This document shows, piece after piece, positions 54,206-62,634 of a stretch of DNA of 64,000 nucleotides. This DNA is from Clostridium_AD sp050717635 (GTDB lineage: Bacteria > Bacillota > Clostridia > Clostridiales > Clostridiaceae). How positions within the stretch are numbered: position 1 is the first letter of the stretch; every line of letters begins with the position of its first letter. The DNA is taken from assembly GCF_050717635.1 (NCBI RefSeq), contig NZ_JBOITO010000030.1, positions 124,001-188,000 on the forward strand, read 5' to 3'. The notes under the pieces are model-generated. The model was not told the origin of the DNA. It saw only the letters and a list, made by a program, of their open reading frames with translations, and did not search any database. A program made the position numbers and the translations under genes.

Positions 54206-55141
54206 ATGAAAAAAATTCTAGCTTTAATAATTGTTATTAATTTATTTTGTAATTTTGAAAATCTAAAAACAGCCACAGCTTCAAATATTATTTTTACTAA
54301 TCAAGATACCGATATCTATAATTTAACAGTGAAGAGAGATCTGCTTTGCCTAATGATAGCTTATCCTGATTTTATTACAAATATTGAAGAAAATAATGGT
54401 TATGTCTATTTAGTATTAAAGTCTGGCAAAAAACTTATATACGATGATAAAGCAAAAAAAAGTTTTGATCAAAAATTAACAAATCCAGACCTTCAAGATA
54501 CATTGGAACAAATATATCCATTAACACCTATTAAAAGTATTATGCGTCCAAATTTTGACCCTGGTCGTGCAAGGTGTTATGGTTTGTTATCCGAAATGTA
54601 TGGCAGTTCAAAACATGCTTTAGAATCTAATCTTACAGTAGTTAAAGTTGGTTATAAGAAATACCAATTTAATAAGAATAATAGTGCTGCAAGTTCATTA
54701 CAATCTGTAATGAGTGAATTAATTCCCCTTTCAGAAAAAAATGAAAATGTAAGAAGATGCATTTTACCATGCAGTGGTACTTTTAATTATAGAGTAATTT
54801 CAGGAACAAGTAGATTAAGTCCTCATGCTTATGGAATAGCTATAGATCTTGCTAGTGATAAAAGAGATTATTGGAAGTGGGCTTCTAAATCCCAGGGCGG
54901 GGAACGCTTAGCCTCATATCCCAGTGAACTTGTTCAACTTTTCGAGAAAAATGGATTTGTTTGGGGAGGAAAATGGTCACATTTTGATATCCTACATTTT
55001 GAGTATAGACCTGAAATTATTTCAAAGGCTCGTTTTTTCTCTGGGATTTTAGATTTAAACAAACCATGGTATGAAGGCGTATCATTAGATGATCCAAATA
55101 CAAAAATAATCCTAGATAAAATAAATAAATCTATTAAGTAA
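54206..55141 (+). CDS. Secreted M15-type peptidase (VanY/endolysin-like)
   Basis: A 311-residue exported protein with a signal peptide at residues 1-26. The C-terminal Peptidase_M15_4-type domain has zinc ligands in SPHAYGIAIDLAS (His and Asp) and in HFDILHFEYRPE (His). It should cleave peptidoglycan peptides outside the cell. ATG 54206 is preferred to the GTG just before it, with GGGAG seven bases upstream. The amidase-domain gene follows after 15 bp, so they form an operon. Confidence 0.88.
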   Translation: MKKILALIIVINLFCNFENLKTATASNIIFTNQDTDIYNLTVKRDLLCLMIAYPDFITNIEENNGYVYLVLKSGKKLIYDDKAKKSFDQKLTNPDLQDTLEQIYPLTPIKSIMRPNFDPGRARCYGLLSEMYGSSKHALESNLTVVKVGYKKYQFNKNNSAASSLQSVMSELIPLSEKNENVRRCILPCSGTFNYRVISGTSRLSPHAYGIAIDLASDKRDYWKWASKSQGGERLASYPSELVQLFEKNGFVWGGKWSHFDILHFEYRPEIISKARFFSGILDLNKPWYEGVSLDDPNTKIILDKINKSIK

Positions 55142-55156
55142 TAGGAGTATTATATT

Positions 55157-56263
55157 ATGAGAATTTTTGATAAAAAACAATTACCTAATTATATAATTAG
55201 ATTATTCATATTTACTATACTTCTTTTATTTATACATCCTTGCTTTACAAACGCTGCTACCGATGATGAAAAAAAAGAAGTCACTATCTATATCCAACAA
55301 ATTTTTCAAAAAAGAAATAAGGCAATACTAAGTGGTGATTTAGAATTAATAAAATCAATTTATAATATGGACACAAAATATGGAACTTGGGCTTTTGAAT
55401 ATGAAAAAAGAAAAATGAATTATGTAAACATTTGGGCACAAAAGCAAGGCATTAAATTCATAGACATTAAACCAACAGTAATTATAAAAAAAATCAAGGG
55501 TGGTGATTCTAATTTCTCCATTTACCTATTATGTTCAACAGAATACAAGTACGTATATGAAAATCAACCTGGAATAGAGAATACATCAAGAATTGGTACC
55601 TATCACGTTTTGCAGCTTACTAGTAAAGATGACTCTTTCATAGTTTCTAAAGAATGGTATAAGGATCCTTTTGGAGATTCGCTAAATTTAGATAATATTA
55701 AGGCAGATTCTATAAAAGAATTTATACTATCTCAAAACCCAAGAGATTTGTCTATATTAGATGAGCGAAGAACTAAAGCTGTGGAATATGCTAATAAATA
55801 TTGTGGAGCTGCAAGCACATCAGAATACGAGTATAAGTATAATAAAAATTACAGAGACTATAACCCTAAGGGCGGTGACTGCGCTAATTTTGCATCACAA
55901 ATTCTTTTTGAAGGTGGAAAATTCAAAAAAAATGGAGCTTGGAGCTATGACAAAAATGGGGCAACAAGATCTTGGCTCAATGCAGACGGGTTCAAAAGAT
56001 ATATGGTATATAGCGGTAGAGCATCAGTAATTGCATATGGAAGCTACGATAAAGTATATAAGGCTAGTTATAAACTGCTGCCAGGAGATTTTGTTGCATA
56101 TGAAAAGAAAAATGACATAACCCATATTTCTGTTGTGACCGGAGCTGATTCAAGAGGATATTCTTTGGTTAGTTGCCATAATTCCGACAGAAGCAAAGTA
56201 CCATGGGATCTAGGCTTTAGCAATAAAAGTATTAAATTCTGGTTAATTAGAGTTCATTATTAA
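55157..56263 (+). CDS. Secreted Amidase_6-domain protein
   Basis: A 368-residue exported protein with an N-terminal signal or anchor (RLFIFTILLLFIHPCFTNA, about 15-33). The N-terminal half (35-200) is helical with an NTF2-like look (FQKRNKAILSGD). The C-terminal half is a putative amidase_6 cysteine-hydrolase domain: catalytic Cys in NPKGGDCANFASQIL, later LLPGDFVAYEKK and a His in NDITHISVVTG. Follows the M15 peptidase in the same operon. Start ATG 55157 after ATAGGAG. Target presumably the cell envelope. Confidence 0.85.
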   Translation: MRIFDKKQLPNYIIRLFIFTILLLFIHPCFTNAATDDEKKEVTIYIQQIFQKRNKAILSGDLELIKSIYNMDTKYGTWAFEYEKRKMNYVNIWAQKQGIKFIDIKPTVIIKKIKGGDSNFSIYLLCSTEYKYVYENQPGIENTSRIGTYHVLQLTSKDDSFIVSKEWYKDPFGDSLNLDNIKADSIKEFILSQNPRDLSILDERRTKAVEYANKYCGAASTSEYEYKYNKNYRDYNPKGGDCANFASQILFEGGKFKKNGAWSYDKNGATRSWLNADGFKRYMVYSGRASVIAYGSYDKVYKASYKLLPGDFVAYEKKNDITHISVVTGADSRGYSLVSCHNSDRSKVPWDLGFSNKSIKFWLIRVHY

Positions 56264-56321
56264 CAATGGCTATTCCTATTTGTAGAACATAAAATATGTA
56301 TTCTAAAGGAGATAAAACTTT

Positions 56322-56621
56322 ATGAAAACTGAAGAACAAATTAAATCAGAAGTGTCTAGGCAGGTTATTGATAGTATGAAAACAACTTTAAACGAAGAGT
56401 TAACACAGGTAGAAAAAGAATTTGAAGAAACTTATAAAAGTAAGCTTGAACAAGAAATACAATACAGTTTAGAACTTGCCGAGTCTGGTCTTCCACGTAA
56501 TGCAAGTAGAACAATAAAAGTGGAAAACAAAAAAACAATGCAACAATTAGATAATATAAGAATGGAAAAAATGAAGGTTGAGAACAAATTAAAAACATTA
56601 AATGAATTTGAAAATTTATAA
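56322..56621 (+). CDS. Small coiled-coil protein (99 aa)
   Basis: Not recognised. Almost entirely helical and acidic/basic-alternating (SEVSRQVIDSMKTTLNEE, then QVEKEFEETYKSKLEQE), with no Cys, signal or membrane segment. ATG 56322 after AAAGGAG. It lies 58 bp after the amidase gene and is probably in the same transcript, ending at the terminator at 56648. Confidence 0.6.
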   Translation: MKTEEQIKSEVSRQVIDSMKTTLNEELTQVEKEFEETYKSKLEQEIQYSLELAESGLPRNASRTIKVENKKTMQQLDNIRMEKMKVENKLKTLNEFENL

Positions 56622-56647
56622 CTTTAGTACATCTTTTAGTGAAAAAA

Positions 56648-56673
56648 AAAGCTCATATAATTCCATGAGCTTT
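56648..56673. terminator. Bidirectional terminator
   Basis: AAAGCTCAT/ATGAGCTTT with an eight-base loop, T-rich on both strands; between the coiled-coil gene (plus) and the XRE operon (minus). Confidence 0.9.
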
Positions 56674-56711
56674 TTCTTTTTTATAAATTTTATTTAATAA
56701 AATTAGATACA

Positions 56712-56915
56712 TTAATCAACAAATTTAAATAATTCTTCAACTGTCGTATTAAATACCTTGGCTATATCCATAGCTAATTTTAAGGATGGATTATATCTCC
56801 CATTTTCTAAATGTACTATAGTTTCTCGTCTAACCTCCACTAATTTTGCAAGTTCAGATTGCTTCATTAATGCTTTCTCTCTATACTCTTTAATGTTTGT
56901 ATTTAGAACTGACAC
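56712..56915 (-). CDS. XRE-family HTH regulator (67 aa)
   Basis: A minimal Cro/CI-type DNA-binding protein: MKQSELAKLVEVRRETIVHLENGRYNPSLKLAMDIA is split as helix 2 QSELAKLVEV and recognition helix RRETIVHLENG. The GTG at 56915 follows directly the TAA of the membrane-protein gene; AAGGGG lies 12 bases upstream. It is likely to bind the perfect 19-bp inverted repeat in front of the operon and regulate itself and its membrane partner. Confidence 0.9.
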   Translation of the reverse strand: MSVLNTNIKEYREKALMKQSELAKLVEVRRETIVHLENGRYNPSLKLAMDIAKVFNTTVEELFKFVD

Positions 56916-57335
56916 TTATTTGCAAATCCCCTTTCTATCATAATATATAAAGGATAATAATCTTATTACAGTGAATATAAATATGATAAACATTAAACCG
57001 ATTCCAATTGCAACCTTTGAAATAACAAACTCCTTATAACGTGTATAAATTGGAGCTGTAAGTATCAAGCTAAATATAGCAATTGTAATTACTAAAAAAT
57101 TCATACCAATCTTATTTACTTTAGCTAATATACTAATAACTAATTCATCGGTTATACCACTTAATCTTTTTTCATTCAACCAAAGTATGTACCACATAAC
57201 ACTCTCAATTAATTGTAAAATAACAATGGTAATAAAATTGCCAAGATTAATTAAATTTAGTTTAAAAAGTAATGTAACAATTAATAAATATGATACTACT
57301 ACTACTTGTATAACAAGCTTTGATTTAACATTCAT
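56916..57335 (-). CDS. Small membrane protein (139 aa), partner of XRE regulator
   Basis: Four hydrophobic helices (about 8-24, 29-50, 72-95, 106-130) and no recognisable motif; similar gene pairs of a short XRE regulator and a four-helix membrane protein are widespread in Firmicutes. ATG 57335 behind GAGGGGG. First gene of the operon. Function unknown; signal or bacteriocin sensing is a guess. Confidence 0.72.
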   Translation of the reverse strand: MNVKSKLVIQVVVVSYLLIVTLLFKLNLINLGNFITIVILQLIESVMWYILWLNEKRLSGITDELVISILAKVNKIGMNFLVITIAIFSLILTAPIYTRYKEFVISKVAIGIGLMFIIFIFTVIRLLSFIYYDRKGICK

Positions 57336-57350
57336 AAAAGAAGCCCCCTC

Positions 57351-57394
57351 AAAGTTATATATTTATAACTTGTATGTTATAAATATATAACTTT
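57351..57394 (-). promoter_or_regulatory. Perfect 19-bp inverted repeat operator of the XRE operon
   Basis: AAAGTTATATATTTATAAC and its exact reverse complement flank TTGTAT. The repeat begins 16 bp upstream of the membrane-protein start, and its promoter-side arm contains the -10 hexamer. Candidate binding site of the XRE regulator. Confidence 0.8.
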
Positions 57395-57410
57395 AGGAAG
57401 GTTTTGTCAA
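57382..57410 (-). promoter_or_regulatory. Promoter of the XRE operon
   Basis: Minus strand TTGACA (57410-57405), 17 bases, TATATT (57387-57382); predicted start near 57375, between the two repeat arms. Confidence 0.72.
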
Positions 57411-57519
57411 TATAAAAATTTAACATTCCTTCACAGAAATTTGCTATAAGATTATTTCAGCTTTTGCATAATAATATGGGTTGCCTTATAAATGCTCTTG
57501 ATGTCTCACATCATGAATA

Positions 57520-58137
57520 TTATGAATTAACAATAAAAGAAATTAAGTTCTCTGTTTTTTTAAATGATGAATTAATATTTAATGCATCATTAAATAATTT
57601 ATAGGCAATTTCATCATTCTCTTTAAGCCAATATAAAGATTTTTTAGGACCTAGATACCATAATCCTTTTATATCAAAATATATTTTCAGACTATCTACT
57701 AACATCCAATGATATCTAAAATCACCTTCAATATCACCCTTTTGAGATCTCTTTAGCATTTTCATTAACCAACTTTTAAGAAAACTTATTTCTTCTAACG
57801 TAAGTTTTTTTGTGCCTTCATTAAAGTGTTTATCTATATTCGCTAATAATTTGGTACATAAGTCTTTTTCATCTAAAAGAATTTTCCCACCTTTAATATG
57901 GAGTAACTCCTCTTCTTTGGGCATCATATTTGTATCATAAATCCATGCATCAAGTTGACTTCCATTAATTGTAGTAGTATCATTTTTTTAAAGCACCTTA
58001 TCACAAAAACATATAATATCTATATCGCTTTCATCTGTATAAGTATCATTAGCAAAGGAGCCATACAATATTATTGAATGACAGTTATATTGTTCCTTTA
58101 AATAGTTTATTATATTTTCAAGTATGCTTTCTTCCAT
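57520..58137 (-). pseudogene. Nucleotidyltransferase-domain gene interrupted by an in-frame stop
   Basis: Reading from ATG 58137 gives MEESILENIINYLKE, then the nucleotidyltransferase motif LYGSFANDTYTDESDIDII (GS-x-DxD), then after 49 codons a TAA at 57990-57988. The same frame continues with NGSQLDAWIYDTNM and the C-terminal domain (residues EEISFLKSWLMKM, KGDIEGDFRYHW, KKSLYWLKENDE) to 57520, so one substitution explains the break. An intact internal ATG at 57927 could still express only the C-terminal 135 residues. The family is the MNT-like nucleotidyltransferases of unknown target. Confidence 0.78.
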
Positions 58138-58165
58138 AGCCTAATTTCTCCTTTAATTTTATCAA

Positions 58166-58345
58166 TTAATTTTTCGTCGGATATATAAAAAATACTACAT
58201 TTGTAGGAATAATTTTAGTGTAATTTTCATCTCCACATCCCCAAAATTCAACACATGTAGGATGTATATTATAAAACTCACATTCAAATTCATCACTACC
58301 AACTATAACCTTATACTTTTTAATTATAACTCTATCTTTCTTCAT
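58166..58345 (-). CDS. Small hypothetical protein (59 aa)
   Basis: Not recognised. MKKDRVIIKKYKVIVGSDEF, two Cys (21, 31) and a Cys-Gly-Cys-like WGCGDE, ending FFIYPTKN. Beta-rich by eye. ATG 58345 after AAGGGG. Between the broken nucleotidyltransferase and the metallopeptidase genes on the same strand. Confidence 0.5.
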   Translation of the reverse strand: MKKDRVIIKKYKVIVGSDEFECEFYNIHPTCVEFWGCGDENYTKIIPTNVVFFIYPTKN

Positions 58346-58412
58346 AATTTATTTCCCCTTTTACTATTGACTCGACAGCCTGCATAATAAAACCATCTCT
58401 TATCTAATAACC

Positions 58413-59126
58413 TTACAAATCCATTTTAACTCCATAATTCTTTAACCACTCTTTCCTATTTTCATAATCAGGCATAACGGAATATAAAAGTTCCCAAAAT
58501 TCTTTTGAATGGTTCTTATGATACATATGGCACATCTCATGGACTACTATATAATCTAACACATTAGACCTTGCCATAGAACACCGCCAATTAAAGAGTA
58601 GCACATTTTTAGAAGTGCAGCTTCCCCACCGCTTCCGTTGTTCCTTAATCTTAATAGCTATAGGTTTCTTATTGAAAAATGGTTGATAGTACTTAATTCT
58701 TTCTTCTACTTTTTCTTTAGTTTTCATGCGATACCAATGCTCCATAGCCTTTTCAATAATTTCACTATTCTTACTCGGTACCGTAACATAGAACTTGCTA
58801 TGGTAAAGTTTCACTTGTGGCTTCTTAACTTTTTCATCAACTACAATTTGCAAAGAATAATTTCTACCTAGATACATGAAGCTCTCGCCATTGACATATT
58901 CCCTATAATTTTTTTGATAATTCATATTTTTAAATGAATATAATTGTTCTATAATCCACTTTGCTTTACTCTTAACTTTCCTTATAATAATATCTTCTGG
59001 AGTTTCTAAAGGAGCCACAACAGTAATTTTATCTGGTGGCTCTACACTTATTTGGAGAGTTTTTCTGTTTTTGTATTCTACTTCAAATTCTACATATTTT
59101 GTTCCATACTGAAATCCTAATTTCAT
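58413..59126 (-). CDS. YgjP-like (M48/DUF45) metallopeptidase
   Basis: A 237-residue zinc protease-like protein: YVVHEMCHMYHKNHSKEFWELL has HExxH (HEMCH) and a third His six residues on, and RWGSCTSKNVLLFNWR precedes it, as in YgjP. Soluble. Genes of this family commonly neighbour type I restriction genes. ATG 59126 follows AGAGGCGG, 14 bp after hsdR, so they share an operon. Role unknown. Confidence 0.87.
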   Translation of the reverse strand: MKLGFQYGTKYVEFEVEYKNRKTLQISVEPPDKITVVAPLETPEDIIIRKVKSKAKWIIEQLYSFKNMNYQKNYREYVNGESFMYLGRNYSLQIVVDEKVKKPQVKLYHSKFYVTVPSKNSEIIEKAMEHWYRMKTKEKVEERIKYYQPFFNKKPIAIKIKEQRKRWGSCTSKNVLLFNWRCSMARSNVLDYIVVHEMCHMYHKNHSKEFWELLYSVMPDYENRKEWLKNYGVKMDL

Positions 59127-59140
59127 TGTCGTACCGCCTC

Positions 59141-62100
59141 TTATTCTACGTCTATAACTGCATAATGTTTTTTAGCTAAATTTAACAATGGTTGAACCAT
59201 CTGCTTTCTAGTGTCCATTTTAATTAGTTTAAAATATTTTTTGGTCAAAGTTAGAAATATTGCTCTCTCTATGTCTCCAGTTTTTGTAGAATTAATACTC
59301 CATTCATTAACGTAATTGTCTTTTACTATATAATCTATATCCATCGCAATAGATTTAGACAATTCTATAATATCAGAACTGATATAATTAACTTCTTCTT
59401 CAGCTACAATACCCTTTTCAACTTTTTCTCCACCTTCTAAAAGATATTTCTTTACAATCTCAAAAAATGCATACTCTTTTTTATTTAAACCTAAAGCTTG
59501 TGCTTGGTTCATCTCTCCTTGCTGCACATCATTCTTTATAAAACTCTCTAACTGCTTCTTTCTTTCAATCCAGTTATTTTTAGTTTCATCAAGTATTTTC
59601 TGTAGTTTTTCCAATAAGCTTGTATAATAAACAGGATTATCATCAATTTTCACATGGATAGTATTCTTAACAGCATGTTCCATAGCTGAAGCAACTGCCT
59701 CATCCGAGTTTAAACTATTAACCTTCTTTTCAAAATCTTTATCAAATAATGTAATGGGCTGTATCCAAGACTGAACCCCTAAAGACACCAAATGTTCCTC
59801 AACTATCTTACGAACTTTTTCTCCGCAATCAGAAATATCAAATTCAGACTCTGGTGTAAACCTTGCTTTAGCTCCCGCCTTAATATAAGATAACCATTTC
59901 ACATCATTAATAATATCTATCGAAACATGACTTGGTAATAAAGCCTCAACTACGCCACTGAATCTTTTAAAACTCATTTCAAATTCTGCCCTTTTATCTT
60001 CCGGTTCTATAACCTTTACAATTTCATCCAAATTGCTTTTATCCTTACCTTTAAACATATTCATGGCATTCTCTCTTAATGAAAGCATTTGTTTGTATAA
60101 TTCATCCATAGATTCAAAAGGTTGTCCTAAATCTTCCTTATCAAAAATCTCTAGTGCCTCTTGTAAAAAGTTAGAAATCCCAAAATAGTCAACCACATAT
60201 CCACACTGCTTTACAATGGTGGAGGTTATAATAATTCCATTCACATCTTCATGTTGTATTTCCCTTACATTAGTTCGATTTACCCTTGCAATAGCCTGTA
60301 ATAAATTATGTTCTTTTAATGGAATATCCAAATACATTACCTGCTCAATTGGAGCGTCAAAACCAGTTAAAAGCATTGATTTTACTATAATAAAACACAA
60401 CTTATTTTTCTCACTAATAGGTTGTTTGAATTTTTTTATAATCTCTTCTTGCTGCAATTTAGTAGTGAAATGCTTTTTTAAATGTGTTGGTTCATTTAGA
60501 GAACCTGAAAAAATAACTTTTGCTTCTAACGGTTCATCAAAATAATCTTTCATGTATTTAGTTAAGGCATTATAATACTTTACACAAGCTTCTCTACTAA
60601 TACAAACTACTTGTGCCTTAAACCCATTAGGGTATATCTGTTCCTTATAATGTTGTAGTATATCCTTTGCAATATCCTCTATACGTTCAGTTGATTCTAT
60701 AATTAATCTTTTACTTGCATACCTTTTCTTGATTGCTTCTCGTTCATCCTCACTCCTACCTTCAAATGCCTCATCAAATAATTCTTCTAAATTATCCCCT
60801 TTAATCTGAAGTTCTGGTTTTCTACCCTCATACACAATTTTAACAGTTGCACCGTCATTTACAGATTCTTTAATACCATATTTGTCTATGTAACTGCCAA
60901 AGGTTCTTTTAGTAGACTTATCTTCTTTGTCTATTGGCGTACCTGTAAATCCAATGAAAACAGCATTTGGTAAAGCGTCTCTCATATTTTTAGCAGTTCC
61001 CTTGTACTGTGAGCGGTGGGCTTCATCAGCCAAAACAATTACATTTGTCTTCAATGTAAGCACCGGAAATTCCTTCTCAAAGTAAAGAGCTGTTTCTTGT
61101 TTATCGTCCTCAAAAACTTCTTTATCTTCAAGTTCCCCTGCAAATTTTTGTATTGTAGTCATTATTATCTGTGGTTGTGCCTTTGAAAGAAGATCTTTCA
61201 TTTGAACAACACTTTCGGCTCTTATAGGTGTTGTTATTTTTGAAAGGGTCCTCAAAAAGGTTTGATATATTTGTTTGTCCAAATCTATTCTATCTGTAAC
61301 AACAACTATTGTAGCGTCTGCTAATTCTGATATTCTTCTTATCTTTCTAGCTAACATTACCATGGTAAGGCTTTTACCACTACCTTGAGTATGGAAAATA
61401 ACGCCCCCACGGCTCAATTCATCCTTACCACTTGTTATTCTATATAAACTTTTATTAACAGCTCTAAATTGCTGATAACGGCAAATCTTCTTTATAGTAA
61501 TAGAATCTTCAACTTCATAAAGTATAAAATTCCTCATAATATCTAATAAATTATTCTTCTCTAATATTCCCTGTAAAAATAAGTTTTGTCCATTATTTTC
61601 GATGTCCTCAATATCCTGTTTTTTAAATGGATACGGATCTTTCCATTCTAAATAATGATTGTATTTTGAGCTTATTGTGCCGAGATAAGCATGATATTTA
61701 TTAGATATCCCAGTGAAAAAATTTGTATAGAATAGTCTTGGAGTTCCCTCAACAATATTAGGATCTCTTTCATTCATATACCTACGAAGTTGCTCATATG
61801 CTTCTTTCTTTCCAACTTTCTCATTAGCTTTTTTCTCTAAAAAAGGAGATTTACATTCTAATACCACTACAGGAATACCATTAACAAATATTATTATATC
61901 CGGAAATACAGATCTTCCTGTTAGTGTTTTAATTTGAAACTGCCTTGTTACTAGAAAATCATTGTTATAAGCATTATCCCAATCAATAAATTTCACCGTC
62001 TGTGGCTTTTTCTTCCCATTTCCATAAATGTCTTGATCAACTGTAAACTCAAGACTAACTAATGCGTCATAAATCTTTTCATTTACTTCTAATAATGACG

Positions 62101-62347
62101 CCCCTAAATTCTCTGGTCTTGTCAAGAACCGAACTGCCTTATTAATATTAAGGTCATCTATCCACGGATTAAGTCTTTTTAATGACTTTTCAAGACGTTT
62201 ATTCAAAATAACTTCAGTCAAAGAATCTCTTTCTCCTAAGTCTGAAGTAAGTTCCTTACCATGAACAAATTTATAGTTTAATTTTTCAATAATATATTTT
62301 ACAGCAGGTTCTTCTACTAATGTTTCTTCATTCCCCAAATTGCCCAT
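59141..62347 (-). CDS. hsdR: Type I restriction enzyme subunit R
   Basis: Motor and nuclease subunit of a type I restriction-modification complex, 1068 residues. PD-ExK nuclease at about 150-166 (VFPDIIIF, VVVLECKS), superfamily 2 helicase with Walker A HTQGSGKSL at about 319-327, DEAH in VLADEAHRSQ, SAT-like GFTGTPID and motif VI QAIARVNRT. The C-terminal 200 residues bind the methylase. ATG 62347 behind GGGGGTGA. All motifs intact, so it is likely active. Downstream of hsdS, with 287 bp containing a decayed gene between. Confidence 0.95.
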   Translation of the reverse strand: MGNLGNEETLVEEPAVKYIIEKLNYKFVHGKELTSDLGERDSLTEVILNKRLEKSLKRLNPWIDDLNINKAVRFLTRPENLGASLLEVNEKIYDALVSLEFTVDQDIYGNGKKKPQTVKFIDWDNAYNNDFLVTRQFQIKTLTGRSVFPDIIIFVNGIPVVVLECKSPFLEKKANEKVGKKEAYEQLRRYMNERDPNIVEGTPRLFYTNFFTGISNKYHAYLGTISSKYNHYLEWKDPYPFKKQDIEDIENNGQNLFLQGILEKNNLLDIMRNFILYEVEDSITIKKICRYQQFRAVNKSLYRITSGKDELSRGGVIFHTQGSGKSLTMVMLARKIRRISELADATIVVVTDRIDLDKQIYQTFLRTLSKITTPIRAESVVQMKDLLSKAQPQIIMTTIQKFAGELEDKEVFEDDKQETALYFEKEFPVLTLKTNVIVLADEAHRSQYKGTAKNMRDALPNAVFIGFTGTPIDKEDKSTKRTFGSYIDKYGIKESVNDGATVKIVYEGRKPELQIKGDNLEELFDEAFEGRSEDEREAIKKRYASKRLIIESTERIEDIAKDILQHYKEQIYPNGFKAQVVCISREACVKYYNALTKYMKDYFDEPLEAKVIFSGSLNEPTHLKKHFTTKLQQEEIIKKFKQPISEKNKLCFIIVKSMLLTGFDAPIEQVMYLDIPLKEHNLLQAIARVNRTNVREIQHEDVNGIIITSTIVKQCGYVVDYFGISNFLQEALEIFDKEDLGQPFESMDELYKQMLSLRENAMNMFKGKDKSNLDEIVKVIEPEDKRAEFEMSFKRFSGVVEALLPSHVSIDIINDVKWLSYIKAGAKARFTPESEFDISDCGEKVRKIVEEHLVSLGVQSWIQPITLFDKDFEKKVNSLNSDEAVASAMEHAVKNTIHVKIDDNPVYYTSLLEKLQKILDETKNNWIERKKQLESFIKNDVQQGEMNQAQALGLNKKEYAFFEIVKKYLLEGGEKVEKGIVAEEEVNYISSDIIELSKSIAMDIDYIVKDNYVNEWSINSTKTGDIERAIFLTLTKKYFKLIKMDTRKQMVQPLLNLAKKHYAVIDVE

Positions 62348-62363
62348 CTATCTCACCCCCATA

Positions 62364-62620
62364 CTAAATAATACTTTTCCACATCATAGTTTCTATTTGA
62401 GATCCATCAAACTCTATTTTTCTTATTTTAAATTCATTATTTAATTTTTCTTTAATCTAATCCATAAAATTTTCTCCCAATTATATTTTATACCTGGGAG
62501 CCGAAGACCAAAATATTTTATTTCTTCTTACCCAATATTGAACAATAGCTTAATCAAACATTTTGCATATTTACTATTCTTACTACTATGACTTATAAAA
62601 ACCCCATCTATTGGTTTACC
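62364..62620 (-). pseudogene. Decayed TIR-domain gene between hsdS and hsdR
   Basis: Minus-strand translation from 62620 gives GKPIDGVFISHSSKNSKY and AKCLIKLLFNIG up to a stop at 62530; a +2 frame shift at that point gives RRNKIFWSSAPRYKI, a stop (62483), LGENFMD, a stop (62459) and IKEKLNNEF. The order (FISHSSK box 1, IF-x-SS, LGENFMDxIK) matches bacterial TIR domains. At least one frameshift and two stops interrupt it, no start codon is visible, and the upstream TAG follows directly after the hsdS stop. Matched by eye only; moderate certainty. Confidence 0.5.
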
Positions 62621-62634
62621 CTAACTTTCAATCG

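Noticed and set aside
60216..60545. 109-codon plus-strand ORF within hsdR
   Set aside because: Reverse frame of conserved helicase motifs; no SD; composition Cys-rich and improbable.
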